A stretch of DNA of 18,768 nt from SURF-32 sp964648365 (lineage in GTDB: Bacteria; Planctomycetota; Phycisphaerae; UBA1845), in NCBI GenBank assembly GCA_964648365.1, contig CAZYLK010000120.1, forward strand, positions 1 to 18,768. The letters run 5' to 3'. Below are positions 1 to 7,035 of the stretch, in pieces. The position numbers and the translations under genes are program-made. The stretch's first letter is position 1. Every line of letters begins with the position of its first letter. The notes under the pieces were generated by a model. The model was not told the DNA's origin and ran no database searches. It saw only the letters and a list, made by a program, of their open reading frames with translations.

Positions 1-1609
1 TGTTCACCCGCGTCTCGATCGGCTCGCCGGGCGGGTCGGTGGGGGTGCATTCGACGGTCACCCGACCGCCGGGGACTTTCGCGTAGACCTCGCCGAGAAT
101 CGTGCTGCCCTTTTTTGCCGTCAGCTTGTGACCTTCAACGGCCGCGCACGTGCCGCGGTAGTACTTGGTGATGAAGAAGTCGGACTCGCCGTTGGTGGAA
201 TGGAGGTCTTCCCCAGGCGTGGGGTCGAAGTCTGCGTTCTGAGAAAAGAACCGTCCGCACGCTACGACGCTGCCATCCGGACTGATGTCCAGGTCGTCGA
301 CGCCCTCGCCGCCGTCAGCGCCACCGAAGACGTCGGTGAAGAGGTACTCTCCGTCCGTGGTCATCCAGGTCAGAAACCCGTCGCGTCCGCCCCTGGTGGT
401 CTTCTGGTCCACGCCGTCGGTGAAGTCGAAATCGACGGTGTCGGAGAAGTTCCCGCCGACAACCAGCACGCCGGTTTCGTCGACGTCAATGGCGATGCCG
501 CCCTCGATGCCTGTCCCGCCGAAGGTCCGTGTCCACCGGTAGCCGCCGTCCGGCCCGCGACTGGTAACGAAGACGTCGGAGAAGCCCTTGCTCACGCGCG
601 CGTCGCCATCGCCGCGCCGATCGAAGTCCACTGTGAAGGTGAATGAACCGACGACGTAGACGTTCCCTGCGACGTCCACGGCCACATCGTACGCCCGGTC
701 AAGGTCTTCGCTGCCACCGGTGTGCGTCCACTCGTAGTCGCCATTCTTTGAAAACTTGGTGACGAAGAAATCAGCCCGATCGTCGGCCGGGCCATGCAGA
801 TCTTCACGGGGACCGGGGTCAAAATCGACGATACCACGGAACTCCCCGACGACGTACACGCTGTCGTCCGGACCGGTCGCGACACGCCAGCCCACGTCAG
901 ACGTCGGGCCTCCGAAAGTCCGTGTCCATACATAGGTGCCGTCTTCGCGCAGCTTCGTCACGAAAACATCGCGCGAGCGGCCGTTCGATATGTGCTTGTC
1001 CTTGCCCGAGCCGGGGTCAAAATCCACCGTTTGTTCGAATTGGCCAGCGAGAATCAGGTTCCCTCTGGAATCGACGGCGACGGCCCAACCGATATCGCTT
1101 GCAGTGCCCCCAATCGACTCACTGCCGACATACATGCCGCTTGGATCCAACCGGCTCAGAAAGACATCGGAAAAACCCTGAGATCGCCGCCGGTCGGTTC
1201 CATTTCGCCCTGGATCGAAGTCTACCTTTTCGTAGAAACCCCCTGCGATGGCGACTCCGCCCTGCGTCAAGTGAATCCCATGACCGATGTCGAAACTCCG
1301 CCCGCCCAACGTTGATGTCCACCGATATCCACCGTCTGATGTGTAGCTCGTAACAAGGATGTCGTCCTGCCCTCGCGGTTTGCGAAGATCCTTCTCGTCC
1401 GACGGATCGAAATCCATACGGCCCCGGAACGCCCCTGCGACGTAGAGGTTTCCGTCGAAACCTACCGTGAGACCATTCGCCTGATCGAAGTCCGCTGAGC
1501 CCGCAGTTCGCGTCCAGCCGTACTCCCGGCAGCGACAGTCCGCCCGCGCGCTTCGGCTTATCAGTCCCGGCGTTAAGAATAGTGCCGATAGTAACCCAAG
1601 TAGTCGCAT
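1..1609 (-). CDS. Exported seven-repeat beta-propeller (SBBP-like) protein, 3' end beyond window
   Basis: The frame is open from an ATG at 1609 to the window edge (536 codons, no stop), so the C-terminus is missing. The start is supported by GGAG 8 nt upstream and by a signal peptide (residues about 1-23, cleavage near ARA/DC). Residues about 30-485 hold seven repeats, each with a hydrophobic strand ending in V-D-F-D-P-G or a variant. The central DFD lies near 66, 130, 196, 262, 328, 393 and 460, a very regular step of about 66 residues. Between them recur D-V-F-V-T-K-L and Y-x-W-T-R-T-F-G-G. This matches SBBP-type beta-propeller repeats, and seven repeats fit a seven-bladed propeller (inference). 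From Cys488 a different domain begins, rich in K, G and V, resembling the tail of the protein at 7036-8109. Its likely place is extracytoplasmic or on the cell surface. No enzymatic motif is seen, so ligand and role are unknown. A hairpin separates it from the cluster upstream. Confidence 0.85.
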   Translation of the reverse strand, partial: MRLLGLLSALFLTPGLISRSARADCRCREYGWTRTAGSADFDQANGLTVGFDGNLYVAGAFRGRMDFDPSDEKDLRKPRGQDDILVTSYTSDGGYRWTSTLGGRSFDIGHGIHLTQGGVAIAGGFYEKVDFDPGRNGTDRRRSQGFSDVFLSRLDPSGMYVGSESIGGTASDIGWAVAVDSRGNLILAGQFEQTVDFDPGSGKDKHISNGRSRDVFVTKLREDGTYVWTRTFGGPTSDVGWRVATGPDDSVYVVGEFRGIVDFDPGPREDLHGPADDRADFFVTKFSKNGDYEWTHTGGSEDLDRAYDVAVDVAGNVYVVGSFTFTVDFDRRGDGDARVSKGFSDVFVTSRGPDGGYRWTRTFGGTGIEGGIAIDVDETGVLVVGGNFSDTVDFDFTDGVDQKTTRGGRDGFLTWMTTDGEYLFTDVFGGADGGEGVDDLDISPDGSVVACGRFFSQNADFDPTPGEDLHSTNGESDFFITKYYRGTCAAVEGHKLTAKKGSTILGEVYAKVPGGRVTVECTPTDPPGEPIETRVN

Positions 1610-1690
1610 CCTGCGTACTCCGCGTTGTCTCTGGTCCCGACCGTCCCCCGACCCGCGTCAGTCGCCCCAACCGGTTCCTAGCGCAGGCCG

Positions 1691-1723
1691 CACGGGTCCG
1701 GCAGCACCACCGCCGGACCCGTG
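1691..1723 (-). terminator. Perfect 12-bp GC-rich hairpin closing the exported-protein cluster
   Basis: Arms 1691-1702 and 1712-1723 are perfect reverse complements (CACGGGTCCGGC / GCCGGACCCGTG) around a 9-nt loop. The hairpin lies about 100 nt after the stop of the gene ending at 1819 and before the start at 1609. No T-run follows on the minus strand, so it is not a classical intrinsic terminator. It could be a Rho-assisted or 3'-end-stabilising hairpin. The structure is certain; the function is inferred. Confidence 0.55.
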
Positions 1724-1818
1724 GGCAACCATGATAGCCGTGTTGAACTACCGAGTCAATCCCGACTATGGATCATCACGCATCTGATGCCGATCGGGGC
1801 TTCACCACCGAACCGCGC

Positions 1819-2790
1819 CTACTCCTCTTCCGCAACAGGGCAGCCTTCCGCCGCGAAAACGCCGACGTCGAACATGATGTTCGTATCGACGTCGATGACA
1901 GCGCCGACACCCTGGGTCAGGCTCCCGTAAAGGGAAAAGTGGCGATGGACGTTAAGCGTACCGTCCACGACGAGGTTGCCGGTACCCGCAACGGGCGCCC
2001 ACACGTTCATTATCCCGCCGTCCACGACCCACAACCCAGGCCCGATCTTCGGCTCACACCAAAGGTTGATCGTACCGCCATCGGTGTCCACGATGCCGTG
2101 ATTGACCAGCGGGGCGGTGATGGTCACGTCCCCGTAAATGCCGTTGTCGGGGCCAAGCACGAGAACGGTTGTGTCGGGGGCCGTGATCCATCCGGCCGCG
2201 TCGCCGACGATAGCGCCATTGCCGGACGTCACGTAGGTATTGTCGATGCCGGACAACTCAAGCTGCGAGCCGGCGCCCGCGAACTCCAGAGTGCCGCCGA
2301 GGGCGATGTTCCCGCCGCCATAGAGCTGAACCTCCGCGTTCGGGTAGGTTCCACCACCGCCGATGGTGAGCGTGCATCCGGTCTCCACGGTGAGCCCGTC
2401 CCGGTCCGTCACGTAAATGACGTGGTTCTCCGAACTGCTGCCGGGAAGAGTGGCGCTCGCGGGGTGCTGCGGAACATTTCGAACGTGCAGTTCCGCGATG
2501 ATAATGTCGCCCGCGCCCTTGACGGGCCAGCGATCGTTCAGGTTGGTAGCGATCCACTCCACGATGACGATGTCGTCAAGGATGGGGTTCTCGCCCTGTG
2601 ATTCCTCGCCTGGCCAACGGGGCGTACTCGGAGTCGGATTCGCATCCCAGTTATCGACGTTCTCCCAAACGTCGTTGTTCTGTGATCCGTTCCACGTAAA
2701 CGTCGTCTGGTCCGCCATGGCCGCCGGAGGTGGAACCACCGCCCCGAAGGCGACCAGGAACAGGACCAGGAACACAATGATCCTAAACAT
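1819..2790 (-). CDS. Exported beta-rich protein, long paralogue 2 of duplicated module
   Basis: The protein has 323 aa. The ATG at 2790 is preferred over one at 2847 because AGGAG lies 8 nt upstream and the protein then begins with a clean signal peptide (MFRIIVFLVLFLVAFGAVV..., cleavage near AMA/DQ). The mature N-terminus reads T-T-F-T-W-N-G followed by W-E-N-V-D-N-W and a proline-rich stretch. This W-G-x(n)-W-x(4)-N-W opening is shared by all four proteins of the cluster. The rest is Gly/Val/Thr-rich with strand-turn periodicity, suggesting a beta-helix or beta-solenoid. Residues near INLWCEPKIGPGLWVVDGG match INLLCHPKSGSGYWDVDGG in the protein at 3411-4457, so the two are paralogues. There is no C-terminal anchor or PEP-CTERM motif. 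It is probably secreted or surface-located. The function is unknown, and the family resembles PEP-CTERM/autotransporter-type passenger repeats only in general character. Confidence 0.85.
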   Translation of the reverse strand: MFRIIVFLVLFLVAFGAVVPPPAAMADQTTFTWNGSQNNDVWENVDNWDANPTPSTPRWPGEESQGENPILDDIVIVEWIATNLNDRWPVKGAGDIIIAELHVRNVPQHPASATLPGSSSENHVIYVTDRDGLTVETGCTLTIGGGGTYPNAEVQLYGGGNIALGGTLEFAGAGSQLELSGIDNTYVTSGNGAIVGDAAGWITAPDTTVLVLGPDNGIYGDVTITAPLVNHGIVDTDGGTINLWCEPKIGPGLWVVDGGIMNVWAPVAGTGNLVVDGTLNVHRHFSLYGSLTQGVGAVIDVDTNIMFDVGVFAAEGCPVAEEE

Positions 2791-2861
2791 CTGCAATTCT
2801 CCTGATGCGCGGCTCCAGCCGGAGCCACGGGTTGAGTCAAAATCCATGGCGATGCCGTCGA

Positions 2862-3380
2862 TCAGCCGCTTGTTTCGAGGCTGACCACGTACTCGTCGCC
2901 GTCCGTCTTCTCGAGAACCAGGTCCGTCTGTTGATCGAAGTTGATCGAGATATAGTCGCAGGTGACGATCCCGCCGGCGCCAGCCTCCTTGATGATCACG
3001 TCCCCCTGCACCTGGAGTCCGCCGTCCTCGTCGCCGCCGTAGTCATCCATGCTCACGTCGGCGTCCATCTCCAGCGTGTGGCCGTCGCCCAGCAGCATGT
3101 GACCGAAGGTCACCGAGAGATTGGCGAAGACGACGTCGCGCACGTTGACGAAGTTGATCAGAGCGACGTGGTCCGCAGGAGACTGGCCGTCCTGTCCTGG
3201 ATACCACGGCGCCCCCGTCGTTCCCCAGTTATTGGGGACGGCGGTAATGGCCCAGTCGGCCGTGTTGCCGCCGCCCGTCCAGGTGAACGTCACCGTGGCG
3301 AAGGCGGGGGCAGCCGCCAGGAGGCTGACCAGAGCGGCGCGCTGGATTCTCTTGCCCTTCGATTGCTTCTTGCGATTCAT
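2862..3380 (-). CDS. Exported beta-rich protein, short paralogue 2 of duplicated module
   Basis: The protein has 172 aa. The ATG at 3380 has GGAG 8 nt upstream. A basic N-region (MNRKKQSKGKR) leads into a hydrophobic core and a cleavage site near FA/TV. The mature protein opens with TFTWTGGGN and a second W/NNW motif, as in its neighbours. It then runs V-T-F-G-H-M-L-L-G-D-G-H-T-L and Q-G-D-V-I-I, which align with VTLEYMFVGHDHELVL and EGDVTI in the short protein at 4534-5004. It is acidic in the middle (DDYGGDEDGG), which could bind cations (inference). It lies 30 nt after the long gene at 3411-4457 and 71 nt before the long gene at 1819-2790, so it is probably co-transcribed. No catalytic motif is seen and the function is unknown. 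Confidence 0.82.
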   Translation of the reverse strand: MNRKKQSKGKRIQRAALVSLLAAAPAFATVTFTWTGGGNTADWAITAVPNNWGTTGAPWYPGQDGQSPADHVALINFVNVRDVVFANLSVTFGHMLLGDGHTLEMDADVSMDDYGGDEDGGLQVQGDVIIKEAGAGGIVTCDYISINFDQQTDLVLEKTDGDEYVVSLETSG

Positions 3381-3410
3381 AGCGAGTCTCCACTGAATTG
3401 ACGGAACGGA

Positions 3411-4457
3411 TTATTCTTGAGGAACGGTCACGCACAGCGTGGGCCAACGGTTCGCGTCGAACACGCGATCCTGACGCACAATCAGGTGGCTGGGCTCCTC
3501 CAGCCGAAGCCGATGATCCGTAGGGAAGCCCGGCCGCTGGCTGATCGTCGTCGGACGGCGGACGCGCATCCGTCCATACGGGTGGACGTAGACGGCCGCC
3601 GACGTGACCAGCCCGGCTTCGATCGTCAGGGTGGACTGCGTCTGGTCGTCGCCGCCATCGACGTCCCAGTAACCCGAGCCCGACTTCGGGTGACAAAGCA
3701 GATTGATGTCGCCCGGGTCGTCGTCAAAGCTCGTGTAGACGTGACCGTTGTTCACGAGGATCGTGTCGATGTCGTAGTTGCCGTACATGCGCCCGGAGAA
3801 CCCGAGGACGAGCGTTTCGGCCAGATCATCCTGCGCCGCTACCTCGCCCGTGATGAGTGTCTTAGTGACGGCGATGAACTCCGGCGATCCCGACCCGCTC
3901 TGCAGATCGGATCGGATGGTCAGCGTGCTGCCGTCGCCGAGAACGAATCTGGGAGGGTTGTCCTGCGGGTCGCCGGCGCTGGCGTCGAAGATGATCTCGC
4001 CGTCGGGGCCAAGCACGCCGCCACCGCTTACCCACAACTCCGCTTTTTCGCCGAGGCGTATCGTCGCGTCGTTGCTCGAGGCGCCGGCGAGGTAGATGCC
4101 GTCGCGGGTGAGCACCTTCAGCACGCGGGCATTCGTGGAGTGACCCGCGATGATCAGTTCATCGACGCCCGCGTACTGAGCCTGGATGACGAGTTGTCCG
4201 ATTTCCTGCGCGGCGGCCGTGTCGAGGATGGGATACTCGTTCTGGTCGTTGGGCAGCGTGTTCGGGATCAGCGCGATGTTGCTCTCGTCCGGTACGCCGT
4301 TCGACCAGTTGTTTCCGTTCATCCAAGCCCGGTCGTTGTCACCGTTTGTCCACTCGGTGACGGTCAGGTTGGCCATCGCCGGCGCGTCCATCATCAGGAC
4401 GGGCGGTCCGGCCAGGACCAGCGCCAGCAATAGAAGAATCTTGACGTAGTGATCCAT
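3411..4457 (-). CDS. Exported beta-rich protein, long paralogue 1 of duplicated module
   Basis: The protein has 348 aa. The ATG at 4457 has AAAGGA about 7 nt upstream, followed by a signal peptide (MDHYVKILLLLALVLAGPP..., cleavage near AMA/NL). The mature N-terminus carries the cluster motif (VTEWTNGDN ... WMNGNNW). The central part has repeated short strands and turns typical of a beta-helix or solenoid. The segment INLLCHPKSGSGYWDVDGG identifies it as a paralogue of the protein at 1819-2790, with one cysteine conserved in both. The last 60 or so residues are basic (R-M-R-V-R-R-P...) and not found in its paralogue. It is probably exported and surface-bound, and the partner is unknown. It follows the short gene at 4534-5004 after 76 nt. 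Confidence 0.85.
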   Translation of the reverse strand: MDHYVKILLLLALVLAGPPVLMMDAPAMANLTVTEWTNGDNDRAWMNGNNWSNGVPDESNIALIPNTLPNDQNEYPILDTAAAQEIGQLVIQAQYAGVDELIIAGHSTNARVLKVLTRDGIYLAGASSNDATIRLGEKAELWVSGGGVLGPDGEIIFDASAGDPQDNPPRFVLGDGSTLTIRSDLQSGSGSPEFIAVTKTLITGEVAAQDDLAETLVLGFSGRMYGNYDIDTILVNNGHVYTSFDDDPGDINLLCHPKSGSGYWDVDGGDDQTQSTLTIEAGLVTSAAVYVHPYGRMRVRRPTTISQRPGFPTDHRLRLEEPSHLIVRQDRVFDANRWPTLCVTVPQE

Positions 4458-4533
4458 GTCTCAGTCCTTTCTGTTCGCGTCAGCTTCGCGCCGGCCGAAT
4501 CGCACGGGCCGGAGCGTGGCTTACGCGATGGGG

Positions 4534-5004
4534 TTAATTTGTTACGATGGTTGCGTAACCCTCGGTCGCGATTCGCGTGGCCCGCGTCTTGGAGTTCACC
4601 AGGACGCCCTTGGCGCGGATTGCGCCACTGCCGGAAATCGTTACGTCGCCTTCGAAGCGAACGACGCCGGATTCCTCCTCCTCGCTGGTGACGACGATGT
4701 CGTTGTCCAGCACCAGTTCGTGGTCGTGGCCGACGAACATGTACTCGAGCGTCACGGACGGGTTGTCCACGACCTGCGTGCGGGGCGAGTTGTGATCGAT
4801 GATCACCCGGTCGTTGGTCGCCTCGTCGCCGGGGTAGTCGCGCTGGACGTCGAGACGGTTCCAGTTGGCGATGTTTGACCAGCCGCCGCTTTGCCCGGCG
4901 CCACTCCAGTTGAACGTCGTCCCCGCCAGGGCCGGTGCAACGACGGTAGCACCGGCCGGGACAAGACCCAGCGCGGCGAACTTGGCCAGTTGTTTGCGAT
5001 TCAC
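4534..5004 (-). CDS. Exported beta-rich protein, short paralogue 1 of duplicated module
   Basis: The protein has 156 aa and starts with GTG at 5004. GGAG lies 7 nt upstream, and the resulting N-terminus MNRKQLAKFAALGL is a good signal peptide (cleavage near ALA/GT). The mature protein begins TTFNWSGAG then W-S-N-I-A-N-W, the opening found in all four cluster members. Its middle and end align with the short protein at 2862-3380 (VTLEYMFVGHDHELVLDND; FEGDVTI). It contains an EEEE run. It is the first gene of the minus-strand cluster. I see no convincing promoter in the GC-rich 200 nt upstream. The function is unknown. Confidence 0.82.
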   Translation of the reverse strand: MNRKQLAKFAALGLVPAGATVVAPALAGTTFNWSGAGQSGGWSNIANWNRLDVQRDYPGDEATNDRVIIDHNSPRTQVVDNPSVTLEYMFVGHDHELVLDNDIVVTSEEEESGVVRFEGDVTISGSGAIRAKGVLVNSKTRATRIATEGYATIVTN

Positions 5005-6125
5005 TGCATCTCTCCTGCATCCCGGATAAATGGGTACTTATGGACGCCTGCGTTGCGGCCTGGGGCGCGCGTCCGGGGGCGCGCGGCCGCGAGGCGCGGG
5101 CGTACGTCAATCTGTCAGGATGAAGTCGTGCGACGTGCGTCAACGATGCGGGAGTGGCCAACAGAAAGCGTGAGTCGATGTCATCGGCGAACCGGCCGCG
5201 TGCCGGAATGCCGGGATGCCGCGGGTGGCTACGGTCGGCCGGGTGAGAACCGGCGCCGCGTGGGATCGCCGGTCAGAAACAGGCGCGCCGATCGCGTTGA
5301 CCCTTGACTTTCTATGAAGCTCCCGTTAAGAATGAGCATACGTTGACTGGTTACCCGCGCCGGTTGCTAGGCCTTACGCGGGATGCCGAACGTCGCACTC
5401 GGGCGGGGGTTCGCCCCCGTCCGGGTGTTCCTTTTTTCCGCTGATTCGTGCGGAAACACGTGCGGCGTTGCCGCTCAGCGGCGGACCGCGGGCCTGGCTT
5501 GCACTTCTACGGCGCAGATTCATTTTGGTCTTCCACGGGGAAGGGTTGAGGCGCGCAGGCCGACGGTTGTAAGTGGAAGACGCGCCCGTGGCCGACCTGC
5601 GCCACCTCAGACCACCGGTTGGAAACTCGAATATCCGCCCGTGGCGGACCGCTGCGACAATGCGTAGCTCGAAGCATCGAAGCGTGAAGCGTGAAGCGTG
5701 AAGCGTGAAGCGTTCGAATCCCCCGTGGCGAGTGCGCAATGTCCCGTCCCGGAAGCGCTTACCGCTTGGAGAGCCGCGCCTGCCATAACGCACCCCGCAG
5801 GCCGTAACCCGGACGCCAAGCGTCCGGCCGGCCATTATGCGTCATGTCCCTCGGGTCGTGCTGACCCCAACGCCCCAGCCCGGAAGTTATGAGTATACCA
5901 GACGATTAACCGCCCGTCAAGCCGTCTCAACCGTTTTTTTACCGGTCCGGGAAAAAACTCGTAGTTTTCCCTATACACCGCTCTGCACACGTCGGGGCCA
6001 GGCAAAAGAGGTTCTGCCGTGTCATCGCCCCTTCCGAGCCCCATTGCCGGCGGGAGCGATAACGAAAGCCGGCCGCGTCGAATGCCGATAAGACGGGCGA
6101 CTGAAGAGAGTCTCAGGAGTCAACC
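5005..6125. other. 1.1-kb intergenic region with repeats and hairpins, no convincing gene
   Basis: No open frame here has a ribosome site or recognisable protein. The frames present are read through simple repeats. It holds five copies of a 7-bp unit (5679-5713), an 8-bp stem with a 3-nt loop at 5809-5827 (CCGGACGC / GCGTCCGG), a 7-bp stem at 5949-5971 (GGGAAAA / TTTTCCC), and a 7-bp stem at 5249-5273 (ACCGGCG / CGCCGGT). Imperfect inverted segments lie near 5550-5566 and 5591-5611. The AT-richer part around 5890-5990 may contain the promoter of the downstream lipoprotein gene, but no clear -35/-10 pair was found. Confidence 0.6.
5679..5713. repeat. Five tandem copies of 7-bp GAAGCGT
   Basis: Five perfect head-to-tail copies of GAAGCGT, preceded by a degenerate copy (GAAGCATC). 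The reverse strand reads as repeated ACGCTTC. Such 7-bp arrays in gaps are, from memory, common in planctomycete and related genomes. They are often mis-called as short proteins containing 'HASRFTL'. Confidence 0.9.
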
Positions 6126-6761
6126 ATGACCCGTGGGTTCATCCGCACCGTACTGATCGTCGCCCTGGCGGCCCTTGTGATCGGCCTGTCGTCCGGCTGC
6201 GTGAGCAACTACGTCACCGTCAGCGCCCGCAACAGCCTGACCGGCTTCGTCAGCAACGTCTTCACCGAAGCGGTGCGGCGATCCCTGTTCCCGGGCGGCG
6301 ATTAGCCACGCTGCATACGCCCCATCGCGGCGCGCGGCCGCTCGCGCACGCGCTGTATTCATCAACCGGCCGCACTCCGGGCACGTGCCCGAGACGTTCC
6401 CGCGCAGATCGTACCCGCAGTCCGGGCAGCACCCGCCGGCGCGCCGATCATCCGCCCGCGCCAGCCGCCTGACGATCACCAGCCAGATCACCGCGAGCGC
6501 CTCCACCGGCGACATCGCCAGCGCCACCAGCGACCAGTAGCCGTCGCGCGTGTAGAACTGCGCCAGGGACAGCAGCGCGCCGATCGCCCAGATCAGCGCG
6601 AAAAAGACACCGAACGTCGGCCAGACCCACCGGCGCATCCGCCGCGGCACGGCCGCCGGACCGTCGGGATCGGCAGGCGCCCGGCTCGCCGCCGCGGGAC
6701 GCTGGGTCGTCGCGCCGCGGCAACCGTCCCGGCGGATTCGAATGGCGGCGGCTTCAGTCAT
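6120..6761 (-). CDS. Two-TM membrane protein with YDLRG zinc ribbon
   Basis: The protein has 213 aa from the ATG at 6761. That start is uncertain: there is no Shine-Dalgarno sequence and the frame is open further upstream. Residues about 45-69 and 75-98 are membrane segments (WVWPTFGVFFALIWAIGALL; SLVALAMSPVEALAVIWLVI). A zinc ribbon follows: C112-x2-C115, YDLRG, C127-P-E-C130, with 11 residues between the pairs. This ribbon recurs twice more in the window (15866-16450, 16447-17034) and is, from memory, frequent in planctomycetes. It probably faces the cytoplasm. From about residue 152 (position 6306 downwards) the frame is antisense to the lipoprotein gene at 6126-6305. The residues there look non-coding. 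A TAA in a neighbouring frame at 6303-6305 would have ended the protein naturally, so a frameshift or a drifted stop is possible. Confidence 0.65.
   Translation of the reverse strand: MTEAAAIRIRRDGCRGATTQRPAAASRAPADPDGPAAVPRRMRRWVWPTFGVFFALIWAIGALLSLAQFYTRDGYWSLVALAMSPVEALAVIWLVIVRRLARADDRRAGGCCPDCGYDLRGNVSGTCPECGRLMNTARARAAARRDGAYAAWLIAAREQGSPHRFGEDVADEAGQAVAGADGDVVAHAAGRQADHKGRQGDDQYGADEPTGHG
6126..6305 (+). CDS. Small lipoprotein, 59 aa
   Basis: The ATG at 6126 has AGGAG 6 nt upstream. The protein is MTRGFIRTVLIVALAALVIG followed by LSSGC, a plausible lipobox with Cys25 as the lipidated residue. The mature part is about 35 residues (VSNYVTVSARNSLTGF... ending FPGGD). Codons are overwhelmingly G/C at the third position, which supports real coding. 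It probably sits in a membrane facing the periplasm. I recall short planctomycete lipoproteins of this style without a known function. It lies wholly opposite the 3' end of the minus-strand zinc-ribbon gene. Confidence 0.72.
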   Translation: MTRGFIRTVLIVALAALVIGLSSGCVSNYVTVSARNSLTGFVSNVFTEAVRRSLFPGGD

Positions 6762-6878
6762 CAATCTGGCATCGACACAGCGTACGGCAAGCCACGCCCG
6801 ACGCACGCACCCCGTCAGCGCGGCCGATCGGATTGTATCCCTGTCGACACAACAAGACCGCACGGATCGGGGGGCGGC

Positions 6879-6926
6879 GTCGGCGGCGTCGGCTTTCGTC
6901 GGCGGCGTCGGCTTTCATCGGCGGCG
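6879..6926. repeat. 19-bp direct repeat, two copies plus a partial third
   Basis: GTCGGCGGCGTCGGCTTTC occurs at 6879-6897 and 6898-6916, and a degenerate partial copy follows (ATCGGCGGCG). It lies in the gap between the zinc-ribbon gene and the gene ending at 7036. No function is apparent. The rest of 6762-7035 shows no gene. Confidence 0.8.
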
Positions 6927-7035
6927 CTTACGGCGCGGCATCCGGGCGCACGCGCACAGACGCCTTTGCCGAAGCACGACGTTTCCGTCGCCCTGACGTG
7001 TGGGGCCTCGTTCGGAATGTACCGTCAGCGGCGCG

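Noticed and set aside
1768..2601. A 277-codon plus-strand frame
   Set aside because: It is antisense to the long exported paralogue with no ribosome site. The apparent protein is low-complexity.
3417..4433. A 338-codon plus-strand frame opposite the long exported protein
   Set aside because: It has a shadow composition rich in V, R, D and A without motifs. The minus-strand gene has a signal peptide, ribosome site and a paralogue.
5307..5335. TTGACT-N17-TAAGAA as a plus-strand promoter
   Set aside because: The -10 matches only 3 of 6, and the nearest plus-strand gene is 800 nt away beyond repeats and hairpins.
5374..5835. A 153-codon minus-strand frame containing repeated HASRFTL
   Set aside because: It is produced by the 7-bp GAAGCGT array and other intergenic repeats, with no ribosome site. 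This string is a frequent false protein in repeat-bearing genomes.
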